From Streptomyces sp. NBC_01244 (GTDB lineage: Bacteria > Actinomycetota > Actinomycetes > Streptomycetales > Streptomycetaceae), in NCBI RefSeq assembly GCF_035987325.1, contig NZ_CP108488.1:8618001-8682000 (forward strand): a stretch of 64,000 nucleotides of DNA, in the 5' to 3' direction. Below are positions 41,302-50,157 of this stretch, in pieces; positions within the stretch are counted from its first letter, which is position 1, and each line of letters starts with the position of its first letter. The position numbers and the translations under genes are program-made. Under the pieces are notes generated by a model. That model ran no database searches. It was not told the DNA's origin and saw nothing but the letters and a program-made list of their open reading frames with translations.

Positions 41302-42603
41302 ATGCACTCCACAGCCCCTGAAAAGCCCCCGGCCGACCAGCCGGTCCAGGCCGGCCAATCGGTCGAGGCCGATCAGTCGGTCGAGGCCGACCGGCCGGTC
41401 CCGGACGTCCCCGGGCCCGCCCTGTCGGCCCGCTACTACACCGATCCCGACGTGGCCGCCGAGGAGGTCGGGCAGGTCTTCGCCAAGGCCTGGCAACTCG
41501 TCTGCCACGAGTCCGACCTGCCGAACCCGGGCGCCCGGCTCGCAGCCACCGTCGCGGGCCGCGAGGTGCTCGTCGTCCGCACCGAGGACGGCGCCCTCGC
41601 CGCCCACCTCAACGTGTGCCGCCACCGCGGAACCCGCCTGGTCGCCGCCCCCGAACCGGCCGGAAAAGCGATCCGCTGCCCCTACCACGGCTGGACCTAC
41701 CGCCTCGACGGAACCCTGGTCGGAGCCCCGGAGGCACGGCAGATCCCCTGCCTAGACAAGCCCAAGCTCGGCCTGTTCCCGGCCCGCGTCGAATCCTTCC
41801 TCGGCTTCGTGTTCGTCAACCTCGACCTCGAGGCCGTACCCCTGGCGCAGCAGTGCGCCGGGCTCGCCGAGGCCGTCGGCCACTACGCCGGGGCCGGCCT
41901 CGTACCGGTCGGCCGCGCCCGGATCCACGACCTGGCCGGAGCCGAGGTGCAGGAGGCCAACTGGAAGGTGACGGTCGACAATTACCTGGAGGGCTACCAC
42001 GTACCGGTGGCCCACCCCGGCCTGATGCGACTGCTCGACTACCAGAGCTACACCTGTGAGATCGAGGAGTCCTACGCGCTGTTCGCCTCGCCCCTGCGGG
42101 ACAAGCCGTCCTCGAACTGGGCCGAACGCCTCTACCAGCGCATCGCCGCCCCCATGCCCGGCCTCGCCGAAGCCGACCGGCGGGTCTGGCGGTACGCGGT
42201 CATCTACCCGAACACCCTGATCGACTTCTACCCCGACCACGTCCTGGCCTGGACGGCGATCCCGACGGCGGTGGACCGGGTGGCCGTCCCCGGCGCCTTC
42301 TACACCCGGCGCGGTACGGGCCTGCGCACCCGCCTCGCCCGCCGCCTGAACGTCCACATCGGCTGGATCACCAACGACGAGGACGTCGAGCTGGTCGCCC
42401 GCGTGCAGCAGGGGCTCTCCACCCCCGGCTTCGAGCCCGGCCCGCTGTCCCGCCGAGAGTCGGCGGTCGGCTGGTTCGCCGGCCGCATCCGGGCGGACCT
42501 GGACGCCGGTGCCGAGCCCGGCACGGCCGACCCCGGCACGGCCGACCCCGGCACGGCCGACCCCGGCACGGCCGACCCCGGCACGGCCGACCCCGGGCGC
42601 TGA
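41302..42603 (+). CDS. Rieske-type aromatic/amine ring-hydroxylating or demethylating oxygenase, large subunit
   Basis: This 433-residue Rieske non-haem iron oxygenase has its [2Fe-2S] ligands in CRHRG (about residue 106) and CPYHGW (about 125). The mononuclear-iron site is in DNYLEGYHVPVAHPG (about 226-240). The close spacing and the NYLEGYHV wording resemble oxygenases acting on quaternary amines such as GbcA or CntA. No oxygenase reductase of the usual FNR type is adjacent. The ATG at 41302 has GGAGGAG upstream. The N-terminus (QSVEADQSVEADRPV) and the C-terminus (five GTADP units) are low-complexity additions. A polyamine-type importer and amine oxidase follow. Confidence 0.88.
   Translation: MHSTAPEKPPADQPVQAGQSVEADQSVEADRPVPDVPGPALSARYYTDPDVAAEEVGQVFAKAWQLVCHESDLPNPGARLAATVAGREVLVVRTEDGALAAHLNVCRHRGTRLVAAPEPAGKAIRCPYHGWTYRLDGTLVGAPEARQIPCLDKPKLGLFPARVESFLGFVFVNLDLEAVPLAQQCAGLAEAVGHYAGAGLVPVGRARIHDLAGAEVQEANWKVTVDNYLEGYHVPVAHPGLMRLLDYQSYTCEIEESYALFASPLRDKPSSNWAERLYQRIAAPMPGLAEADRRVWRYAVIYPNTLIDFYPDHVLAWTAIPTAVDRVAVPGAFYTRRGTGLRTRLARRLNVHIGWITNDEDVELVARVQQGLSTPGFEPGPLSRRESAVGWFAGRIRADLDAGAEPGTADPGTADPGTADPGTADPGTADPGR
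42520..42594 (+). repeat. Five perfect 15-bp tandem repeats at the end of the Rieske gene
   Basis: The unit ggcacggccgacccc is repeated five times without error and encodes a GTADP tail just before the stop codon. In-frame copy-number change would only lengthen or shorten the disordered tail. Confidence 0.95.
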
Positions 42604-42704
42604 ACCGCCCGCGGCCGACCCCGGCCGCCGAACCGCCCCCGAGGCACCCTTCGGTCGCCTTCCCCTTCGCCCTCCACAGCCACACCCCTACGGAGAGGAC
42701 CCGC

Positions 42705-43835
42705 ATGTCCCCCGAGGCACACCCCCTGTCCAGACGTTCCCTCCTGCGAGCCTCCGCCGCCGGCGCCCTGGGCCTCGCGGCAACCGGCTGCGGATTCGCG
42801 TCCGGTGACGACCCGGCCGGCCGAGCCGCCGGGCAGACGCCGATCGACGTCAAGGTCGACGGCGACCTCGTCTACTTCAACTGGGCCGACTTCGTCGACC
42901 CGGCCGTCTTCGAGGGCTTCGAGAAGGAGTACGGCGTCAAGGTCGTCCAGTCGAACTTCGACTCGATGGAAGGCATGGCCGCCAAGCTCAACTCCGGGAA
43001 CCAGTACGACATCATCTTCCCCACGGCGAAATGGTCCCAGCGCCTCGCCGCCGGGGGCAGGCTGCGCACGATCGACCACACCCGGCTGAAGAACGCCGAG
43101 GCCGTGTTCGGCGGCTACGACTACTTCGCCGACCCCTGGTACGACCCCGGCTCCCGGCACACCGTGCCCTTCACCATGTACAAGACCGGCATCGGCTGGC
43201 GCCGCGACCGGCTCGGTGATCTGACCGGTTCCTGGGACGACCTGTGGAACGAGCAGGCCAAGGGCAAGGTCTTCGTACTGGACGACCGCGACGAGGTGCT
43301 CGGCCTGGGCGCGCTCAAGCTCGGCCTCGACCTCACCACCGACGACCAGGACGACCTCGCGCGCGTCACCGGCACCCTGCGCTCGCTCCGCCCCCGTCTG
43401 CGCGGTTTCTCCAGCGACAGCTACAACAACCTGCTCAACGGCAACGCCGACATGACCCAGGCGTGGAGCGGGGACATGGCCGCCATGCTCGCCCAGGCGG
43501 AGGACCCCGCCGTCTTCGGCTTCGAAGTCGCCCGCGAGGGCGCCCCCCTCAACTCCGACTGCTACGCGATCCCCGCCAACGCGCAGCACCCGGGCACCGC
43601 GATGCTCTTCATCGACTACATGCTCCGCCCTTCGAGCGTGAAGAAGAACATCGAGTACATCGGCTACCCGATGCCGGTCCGCGGCACCGAGGACACGTAC
43701 ACCGCGCTGGTGGAGCCCTTCCCCCAGTGCCAGGTGACGGCGGCCGACCTCAAGGACGACCTCTACTTCCGCAACGGCACGGCCAAGGGCGAGCAGCACC
43801 GCGACGCCGCCTGGACCGATGTGAAGGCCGGCTGA
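42705..43835 (+). CDS. Spermidine/putrescine-type solute-binding lipoprotein
   Basis: This 376-residue PotD/PotF-like binding protein has a twin-arginine leader (SRRSLLRASAAGALGL) ending in a lipobox-like ATGC (about residue 29). So it is probably exported folded by Tat and then lipidated. The mature part starts VDGDLVYFNWADFVDPAVFEGFEKEYGV, the typical polyamine-binding opening. Acidic and aromatic pocket residues are likely (SMEGMAAKL, WSGDMAAMLAQAED). GGAGAGGACC precedes the ATG. It heads the four-gene importer. Confidence 0.9.
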   Translation: MSPEAHPLSRRSLLRASAAGALGLAATGCGFASGDDPAGRAAGQTPIDVKVDGDLVYFNWADFVDPAVFEGFEKEYGVKVVQSNFDSMEGMAAKLNSGNQYDIIFPTAKWSQRLAAGGRLRTIDHTRLKNAEAVFGGYDYFADPWYDPGSRHTVPFTMYKTGIGWRRDRLGDLTGSWDDLWNEQAKGKVFVLDDRDEVLGLGALKLGLDLTTDDQDDLARVTGTLRSLRPRLRGFSSDSYNNLLNGNADMTQAWSGDMAAMLAQAEDPAVFGFEVAREGAPLNSDCYAIPANAQHPGTAMLFIDYMLRPSSVKKNIEYIGYPMPVRGTEDTYTALVEPFPQCQVTAADLKDDLYFRNGTAKGEQHRDAAWTDVKAG

Positions 43836-43836
43836 C

Positions 43837-44760
43837 ATGGCAGAACACGATCTCCGGAATCCCCGGCGCCGATCCGGCCCGGCGCGGCCGCCGCGCGGGG
43901 GGAGGGCCGAGCCGGAGGCGAGGCTGTGGACCTGGTTCATGCTCCCCGGCACCCTGTGGATGACCGGCTTCCTCCTCGCCTCCCTGCTGCTGGTGGCCAC
44001 GCTGGCCTTCGGCACCACCGACCCGCTCGGAAACCCGCGCTTCGGGCTCAACTTCGAGAACTTCGCCGCGCTCGCCGATCCGGCCTACCGCACCGTCCTG
44101 CTGCGCTCGCTCGGGTACGCGCTGATCACCTGCCTCGTCTGCCTGGCCGTGGGCTACCCCGTCGCCTACGCCATAGCCCTGCGCGGCGGCCGCTTCAAGA
44201 ACCTGCTGATCGCCGCGATCGTCGTGCCGTTCTTCGCCAACTACCTGGTCCGGATGTACGGCTGGTCCGTCGTGCTCTCCGACGACGGGCCGGTGCTGAA
44301 GGCCCTGCGCGCGATCGGCCTCGCCGACGGCGACAGCAAGATCCTCCAGACCGCCCCGGGGGTCATCGCAGGACTCGTCTACGGATTCGTCGTCTTCATG
44401 ATCATCCCGCTGTACGCGGCCATGGAGCGCATGGACACCTCGCTCATCGAGGCCGGACGCGACCTCTACGGCGGCCCCCTGCGGACCTTCCTCTTCGTCA
44501 CCGTGCCCGCCACCCGCCAGGGCGCGGCCGCCGGCTGCGTCCTCGTCTTCCTGCCCGCGATGGGCGACTTCGTCAGCGCACAGCTCATGGGAGGCCCCGA
44601 CCAGATCATGATCGGCAACCTGATCCAGGACAAGTTCTTCCAGGGCCAGAACTGGCCGCTCGGCTCGGCCCTGACCATCCTGCTGATGGCGGTCCTGCTG
44701 CTCGGGATGCTCGGCTACCTGAGGCGCACCCGCAAGGACGAGGCGGAGGCGGCCCGATGA
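43837..44760 (+). CDS. Polyamine-type ABC transporter permease (PotB-like)
   Basis: This 307-residue permease has a basic N-terminal extension and six predicted membrane helices. The EAA loop is SLIEAGRDLYGGPLRTFLFVTVPATRQG (about residues 205-232). The central NYLVRMYGW and LMGGPDQIMIGNLI segments are typical of PotB. It starts one base after the binding-protein stop and ends in an ATGA overlap with the PotC-like gene. Confidence 0.93.
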   Translation: MAEHDLRNPRRRSGPARPPRGGRAEPEARLWTWFMLPGTLWMTGFLLASLLLVATLAFGTTDPLGNPRFGLNFENFAALADPAYRTVLLRSLGYALITCLVCLAVGYPVAYAIALRGGRFKNLLIAAIVVPFFANYLVRMYGWSVVLSDDGPVLKALRAIGLADGDSKILQTAPGVIAGLVYGFVVFMIIPLYAAMERMDTSLIEAGRDLYGGPLRTFLFVTVPATRQGAAAGCVLVFLPAMGDFVSAQLMGGPDQIMIGNLIQDKFFQGQNWPLGSALTILLMAVLLLGMLGYLRRTRKDEAEAAR

Positions 44761-45614
44761 TCCCGCGCCCCGTTCCCCGTACGGCACCTCGAAGGCGGCG
44801 CCGCGGCGCCGACCGCCGGCCCCGGTTCGCCATCGCCGTCACCGCCGTCTTCTTCGCGCTGCTCTACCTCCCCGTCGGCGTCGTCGTCCTGTTCTCCTTC
44901 AACGCGCAGAAGTCCCTCACCGTCTTCGACGGCGTGAGCCTGCGCTGGTACCGCGCGTTCCTCCGCGACGACGCACTCATCGGCTCGCTCGGCATGAGCC
45001 TGCGGGTGTCCCTGGTCGCGATGGCCGTCTCGCTCGTCCTCGGCGTGTTCCTCGCCCTCGGACTGGTCCGAGGCCGCGGCCGCCTCGGCTCCTTCGCCGG
45101 CCTGGTCATGCTCGTACCGCTGATCACCCCGGAGATCGTCACCGGTGTCGCATCGATGATGCTCTTCAAGGGCCTCGGCATCACCCTGTCCACCACCACC
45201 GTGATGCTCGCCGAGATCACCTTCTCCATCTCCTACGTCACGGTCATCCTGCGCTCCCGCATCGCGGCCCTCAACCCGGAGGTCGAGGAGGCGGCGATGG
45301 ACCTCGGAGCCACCCGCCGCCAGGCCCTGCGCCTGGTGACCCTGCCCGCGCTGCTCCCCGGCATCCTCGCCTCCGGGGTACTGATCTTCGCCCTGGTCTT
45401 CGACGACTTCGTCCTCGCCTACTTCACCACCGGCGTCGAGCCGCAACCACTCTCCGTCCGCATCTACTCGGCGATCAGGTTCGGCGTCCAGCCCACCATC
45501 AACGCCGTCGGCACCCTGATGCTCGTCGGCTCCATCGCCCTCATCGCGTTCGCACTCGCCATCCCGCGCCTCTTCGGCCGCCGGGGCGGCCTCGATCTGC
45601 TCCCCGGGAAGTGA
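44757..45614 (+). CDS. Polyamine-type ABC transporter permease (PotC-like)
   Basis: This 285-residue permease has six predicted helices, the PotC-typical LPVGVVVLFSFNAQKSLTVFDG opening and the EAA loop EEAAMDLGATRRQALRLVTLPAL (about residues 178-200). The start overlaps the PotB-like stop (ATGA). It forms the membrane channel with the PotB-like protein. Confidence 0.93.
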   Translation: MIPRPVPRTAPRRRRRGADRRPRFAIAVTAVFFALLYLPVGVVVLFSFNAQKSLTVFDGVSLRWYRAFLRDDALIGSLGMSLRVSLVAMAVSLVLGVFLALGLVRGRGRLGSFAGLVMLVPLITPEIVTGVASMMLFKGLGITLSTTTVMLAEITFSISYVTVILRSRIAALNPEVEEAAMDLGATRRQALRLVTLPALLPGILASGVLIFALVFDDFVLAYFTTGVEPQPLSVRIYSAIRFGVQPTINAVGTLMLVGSIALIAFALAIPRLFGRRGGLDLLPGK

Positions 45615-45619
45615 CACCG

Positions 45620-46705
45620 ATGCACCACCCGAACCCCCACCCCGCCGTCCGGCTCGACCGGGTCGCCAAGCGGTACCGCACCACGGACACCTACGCCGTC
45701 CACGACGTCACCCTCGACGTCGCCCCGGGCGAGTTCTTCTCCCTCCTCGGCCCCTCCGGCTGCGGGAAGACCACCCTCCTGCGCATGACCGGAGGCTTCA
45801 CCGACCCAACGGAGGGCAGCGTCCTGCTCGGCGGCGAGGACGTCACGGGTCTGCCGCCCAACAAGCGCGACGTCAACACCGTCTTCCAGAGCTACGCCCT
45901 CTTCGACCACCTCTCGCTCGCCGACAACGTGGCCTTCGGGCTCAAGCGCAGCGGCGTGCCCCGCGCCGAAATCCGCCAACGGGTCGGCGACATGCTGGAC
46001 CTCGTCCAGCTCGGCGAACTGGCCGGCCGCAAACCGCCCACCCTCTCCGGCGGCCAGCGCCAGCGCGTCGCCCTCGCCCGCGCCCTGGTCAACCGGCCCC
46101 AAGTGCTGCTCCTGGACGAGCCGCTGGCCGCCCTCGACCTGAAACTGCGCCGCCGGATGCAGGTCGAGCTCAAGCAGATCCAGCGGGAGGTCGGCATCAC
46201 CTTCGTCTTCGTCACCCACGACCAGGACGAGGCCCTGACGATGTCGGACCGCCTCGCCGTCATGAACGAGGGCCGCATCGAGCAGTGCGGCACGCCGGAG
46301 GACGTGTACGAGCGCCCCACGAGCAGCTTCACGGCCACCTTCATGGGCACCTCCAACCTGGTCCCGGGGACCTACCGCTCCGGCCGCGTCGTCCTCGACC
46401 AGGGACCGGCCCTGCCCGTCGGTCCCCGGTCCGGCGTCCCCGACGGCAGCCGGGTCAGCCTCTCGATCCGCCCCGAGAAGATCTGGCTCTCGGGGTTCGA
46501 ACCGGGCATGGCCCAGGTCAGCGGAGTCGTCCGGGAGACCGTCTACTCCGGCCCGACCACCACCTACCTCATCGAACTGGCCCCCGGCGTCACGGTGTCC
46601 GTACTGGAGCAGAACACCGTCCGCTCCCGCATGGAGGACCGCTGGAGCGGCGGCGAGCGGGTCGAGATCGGCTGGAACCCCGAACACTGCCTGGTCCTCG
46701 ACTGA
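45620..46705 (+). CDS. Polyamine-type ABC transporter ATPase (PotA-like)
   Basis: This 361-residue ATPase has Walker A GPSGCGKTT (about residues 43-51), Q-loop FQSYALFDHLS, signature LSGGQRQR, Walker B VLLLDEPLAALD, H-loop VTHDQDEAL and a C-terminal TOBE-like regulatory domain. The ATG at 45620 is chosen because GGGAAG lies 8 bases upstream. A GTG at 45611 overlaps the permease stop and is the alternative. It completes the importer. Confidence 0.95.
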   Translation: MHHPNPHPAVRLDRVAKRYRTTDTYAVHDVTLDVAPGEFFSLLGPSGCGKTTLLRMTGGFTDPTEGSVLLGGEDVTGLPPNKRDVNTVFQSYALFDHLSLADNVAFGLKRSGVPRAEIRQRVGDMLDLVQLGELAGRKPPTLSGGQRQRVALARALVNRPQVLLLDEPLAALDLKLRRRMQVELKQIQREVGITFVFVTHDQDEALTMSDRLAVMNEGRIEQCGTPEDVYERPTSSFTATFMGTSNLVPGTYRSGRVVLDQGPALPVGPRSGVPDGSRVSLSIRPEKIWLSGFEPGMAQVSGVVRETVYSGPTTTYLIELAPGVTVSVLEQNTVRSRMEDRWSGGERVEIGWNPEHCLVLD

Positions 46706-46796
46706 CCGGCCCCCAGCGGTCCCCCTCACCCCTTTCCCTTTCCCCCAGCGCTCCCGCCCCGCTGCCATCCGGCACCGACCGAAGGAAGCACACCCC

Positions 46797-48113
46797 ATGA
46801 ACCACGACGTCATCGTGCTCGGCGCCGGACTGGCAGGTCTCGCCGCCGCGCGCGACCTGGCCGCGGGCGGGGCCGACGTCCTCGTCGTCGAGGCCCGCGA
46901 CCGGGTCGGCGGCCGCGTCGAGCAGACCACCCTCCCCGACGGCCGGCTGGTCCAGCTCGGCGGGGAGGTGGTGGGCCGGGCCCACACCGCCTACACCACC
47001 CTCGCCGCGGAACTGGGCCTCACCCTGGTCCCCAGCTACGTCGCCGAGCCCGGCGCCCTCGCCCGCGCCACCCCCGAAGGAGTCTCCGCCGCGGACCCGC
47101 CCCACTGGTTCGGCCCCGGCGACGACGACTGCCGCGCCTTGGTCACCACCGCATTCACCGCGCTCGCCGCCACCGTCGACCCGGCCGACCCCTGGTCCCA
47201 CCCGGAGGCCGCGCGCCTCGACCGGCTGTCCGTCGGCGACTGGCTCCGCGCCCAGGGCGCCACCCAGGCCGTCGTACGCCTCTGGGAGATCGGCCAACTC
47301 GCCCTCGCCGACGGCTCCTGCGAACGGACCTCGCTGCTCGCGGCCCTCCGCAAACACGCCGCCGTACCCGGCACCGGCCACTACGAGTACGAGGCGTGGG
47401 AAGGCCTGCGCGTCGCCGAGGGCTCGGCGACCGTGGCCCTGCGCATGGCCGAGGCCCTCGGCGGCCGGATCCGTACGGGCTCACCCGTCGAGCAGGTCGC
47501 GGTACGGCGGCCCGGCCGCAGCTCCGTACGCCTGGCCGGCGGCGAAACCCTCACCGCCGCAGCCGTGGTCAGCGCCCTCCCGGCCGGCCCGCTCCGCTCG
47601 GTCGCCGTCACCGGAGTCTCCGACGAGCGTCTCTCCTCCCTGCACCGCCAACGCCACGCCCTCGCAGCCAAGTTCACCGCCGCGTACGCCCGGCCCTTCT
47701 GGCGCGACCGGGGCCTCAGCGGCCTCTCCGAAAGCGAAGGGATCCTCGGCAGCACCTGGCCGCAGAGCGAAGGCATCCTCTCCGCCCTCGTCCCGCCCGA
47801 ACGCTACGGCGTCCTCCTCGGTATGCCCGCCCCCCTGCGCACCGCCGAGCTGCTGGCCGACATCGCGCGCCTGTACGGCGACGAGGCCGAGCGGCCGCTC
47901 GCCACGTTCATCCGCATGTGGGGCACCGACCCGTGGACCCAGGGGTACGTCACCCAGTGGATCCCCGGTGACGTCATGGCCGTCGGCCCCCGGCACGGCA
48001 CCCACGAACCCCCCTTCTACGTCTGCGGATCCGACCAGTGGGTGGCCGGCTACATGGAAGGCGCCGTACGCACCGGACGCGCCGCCGCCGAGGAGGCCCT
48101 GCGCCGTGGCTGA
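46797..48113 (+). CDS. Flavin amine oxidase
   Basis: This 438-residue FAD-dependent amine oxidase has the dinucleotide motif VLGAGLAGLAAARDLAAGG (residues 7-25) and the GG-doublet VEARDRVGGRVEQT. The C-terminal FAD-binding end is YVCGSDQWVAGYMEGAVRTGRAAAEEAL. It would convert an amine such as putrescine or N-methylated product to the aldehyde, ammonia and hydrogen peroxide. GGAAG precedes the ATG. The importer genes upstream and the aldehyde dehydrogenase downstream support an amine-catabolic role. The substrate is not fixed by sequence. Confidence 0.9.
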   Translation: MNHDVIVLGAGLAGLAAARDLAAGGADVLVVEARDRVGGRVEQTTLPDGRLVQLGGEVVGRAHTAYTTLAAELGLTLVPSYVAEPGALARATPEGVSAADPPHWFGPGDDDCRALVTTAFTALAATVDPADPWSHPEAARLDRLSVGDWLRAQGATQAVVRLWEIGQLALADGSCERTSLLAALRKHAAVPGTGHYEYEAWEGLRVAEGSATVALRMAEALGGRIRTGSPVEQVAVRRPGRSSVRLAGGETLTAAAVVSALPAGPLRSVAVTGVSDERLSSLHRQRHALAAKFTAAYARPFWRDRGLSGLSESEGILGSTWPQSEGILSALVPPERYGVLLGMPAPLRTAELLADIARLYGDEAERPLATFIRMWGTDPWTQGYVTQWIPGDVMAVGPRHGTHEPPFYVCGSDQWVAGYMEGAVRTGRAAAEEALRRG

Positions 48114-49572
48114 CACCCCGCACGACCGCACCGGGCCCCCGCACCACCACATCGGGCCCCCGCACAACCACCACATCGGGCCCCTCCACAACCACATCGG
48201 GGGAGTGGACCGGCCCGCCGCCTCGGGTGCGACCATGGCCCTCACCGACCCCGCCACCGGCCGCGTGCACCGCCACGCCCCGCGCTCGGGTCCCGCCGAC
48301 ACGGACGCGGCCTGCCTCGCGGCGGCGGCCGCGTACGGGCACTGGTCCACCACCACCCCGGCGGAGCGGCAGCGCGCCCTCCTCGGCATCGCCGACGCCA
48401 TCGAGGCGCACGCGGAGGCCTTCACCGCCGCCGAGACCGGGGACACCGGCAAGCCCGCCGAGCAGTTCAGGGACGATGAGCTCCCCGGGATCGCCGACAG
48501 CTTCCGCTACTTCGCCGGAGCCGCGCGGAACCTCCCGGGCGCCGCCGCGGCCGAGTACACCGAGGGCCGCACCTCCCTGCTGCGCCGCGAACCGGTCGGG
48601 GTCTGCGCCCAGATCACCCCCTGGAACTACCCGCTGATGATGGCCGCGTGGAAGATCGCTCCGGCCGTCGCCGCAGGCAACACCACCGTGCTCAAGCCCG
48701 CCGACACCACCCCCTCCTCGTCCGTGCTGCTGGCCCGGATCGCCGCGGAACACCTGCCGCCGGGCGTGCTCAACGTCGTCTGCGGTGACCGCGACACCGG
48801 ACGCGCCCTCACCGCCCATCCGGCGGTCGCCCTGATCGCCGTCACCGGCAGCGTCCGGGCCGGACAGGAGATCGCGGCGGCTGCCGCGGCCGGCCTCAAG
48901 CGGGTCCACCTGGAACTCGGAGGCAACGCCCCCGTCATCGTGCACGAGGACGTGGACGTGAAGGCGACCGCCGCCGCCCTCGCCGCGGTGGCCTACTACA
49001 ACGCAGGCCAGGACTGCACCGCGCCCACCCGGCTCCTGGTCCACCGCCGGATCCACGACGCGTTCCTCGCGGCCTTCGCCGCCGAGGCGGCCGGGCTCCG
49101 CGCCGGCGCCGACTTCGGCCCCCTCAACAACACCTCCCAACTCGCCTCCGTACAGGGACTGCTGGACCGCCTGCCGCCCCACGCCCGGATCGTCACCGGC
49201 GGCGGCCGGATCGCGCGCCCCGGCTTCTTCCACGAGCCGACCGTGGTCGCGGGCGTCCGCCAGGACGACGAGATCGTGCAGGAGGAGATCTTCGGACCCG
49301 TCGTGAGCGTCCAGCCCTTCGCGGACGAGGCCGAGGCCCTGCACCTCGCCAACGGCGTGCGCTTCGGCCTGGCCGCGAGCGTGTGGACCACCGACCACGA
49401 TCGCGCGATGCGCGCCACCCGCGCCCTGCACACCGGCATCGTCTGGGTGAACACCCACGGCACCACGGTTTCCGAGATGCCCCACGGCGGAGTCAAACAC
49501 TCCGGCTACGGCAGCGACCTCTCCCTGTCCGGGCTCCTGGACTACACCCAGGTCAAGCACGTCATGCTGTGA
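48106..49572 (+). CDS. Aldehyde dehydrogenase with His-rich N-terminal repeats
   Basis: This 488-residue NAD(P)-dependent aldehyde dehydrogenase probably oxidises the aminoaldehyde made by the upstream amine oxidase (for example 4-aminobutanal to GABA). The catalytic glutamate is in LELGGNAP and the nucleophile cysteine in NAGQDCTAP. The cofactor motif is PWNYPLMMAAWKIAPAVAAGN. The GTG at 48106 overlaps the amine oxidase stop by 8 bases and has AGGAGG upstream. Residues about 10-33 hold repeated HHHIGPPHNHHIGPLHNHIGG, encoded by near-repeats of about 27 bp. This His-rich arm is absent from the family. Confidence 0.92.
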   Translation: MADTPHDRTGPPHHHIGPPHNHHIGPLHNHIGGVDRPAASGATMALTDPATGRVHRHAPRSGPADTDAACLAAAAAYGHWSTTTPAERQRALLGIADAIEAHAEAFTAAETGDTGKPAEQFRDDELPGIADSFRYFAGAARNLPGAAAAEYTEGRTSLLRREPVGVCAQITPWNYPLMMAAWKIAPAVAAGNTTVLKPADTTPSSSVLLARIAAEHLPPGVLNVVCGDRDTGRALTAHPAVALIAVTGSVRAGQEIAAAAAAGLKRVHLELGGNAPVIVHEDVDVKATAAALAAVAYYNAGQDCTAPTRLLVHRRIHDAFLAAFAAEAAGLRAGADFGPLNNTSQLASVQGLLDRLPPHARIVTGGGRIARPGFFHEPTVVAGVRQDDEIVQEEIFGPVVSVQPFADEAEALHLANGVRFGLAASVWTTDHDRAMRATRALHTGIVWVNTHGTTVSEMPHGGVKHSGYGSDLSLSGLLDYTQVKHVML

Positions 49573-50137
49573 GCGGGGCCGCCAGGGACGGGTAGTCCAG
49601 GACCAGACCGTCGTCGTCGAAGCCGATGTCCGCACGGAAGCCGCCGGACTCGTAGCGGACGCGCGCGCCGTGGTCCCCGCGCGCGAGGGGCGTGTACGTC
49701 TGCCGGTTCGCGCTGACGGCGAGGTCCGGGACCGAAACCCAGGCCATGAGGAAGTGGTGCGGTCCGGTTCCGGGCCGCCGGTGCAGGCCGTGGCGGAGCA
49801 CGGGCATGGTGTTGGTCAGCGGGCAGAGGCCCAGGTCGCAGTCGACGGCGCCGTCGAGATCGGGGCGGTGCGCGCCGTCCACGGTCCAGCGTCCGCGGTC
49901 GCCCCGAAGGTCCAGCTCCCGGGTCGACGCCGCCGTCTCGACCGTCACGTGGAGGCGCGAGGTCACGTAGCCGTCGGAGGTTTCGAGGGCGTACGTCAGC
50001 CAGTACGGCTCGGGGTCCAGCCCGACGGAGCGACCGCGCGCGGTCAAGGCGCCCTGGGTGAGGTCGACCCACGCGGTCGAGTAGCCCGAGCCGGGGAAGA
50101 CCTCCCAGGTGCGCACGAGGCGCCGGGATCCGCTCAT
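49562..50137 (-). CDS. Putative glycolipid-binding protein (DUF1089-like)
   Basis: This 191-residue protein resembles the putative glycolipid-binding family: a beta-rich fold with TWEVFPGSGYSTAWVDL, PYWLTYALETSDGYVTSRLHVTVET and a DCDLGLCPLTNTMPVLRHGLH stretch. The family is common in Actinobacteria and little studied. The ATG at 50137 is used. Its 3' end overlaps the 3' end of the aldehyde dehydrogenase gene by 11 bases on the opposite strand, so the two are convergent with no terminator between them. Confidence 0.82.
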   Translation of the reverse strand: MSGSRRLVRTWEVFPGSGYSTAWVDLTQGALTARGRSVGLDPEPYWLTYALETSDGYVTSRLHVTVETAASTRELDLRGDRGRWTVDGAHRPDLDGAVDCDLGLCPLTNTMPVLRHGLHRRPGTGPHHFLMAWVSVPDLAVSANRQTYTPLARGDHGARVRYESGGFRADIGFDDDGLVLDYPSLAAPLTA

Positions 50138-50157
50138 GCCGTCACCGTACCGGCTGC

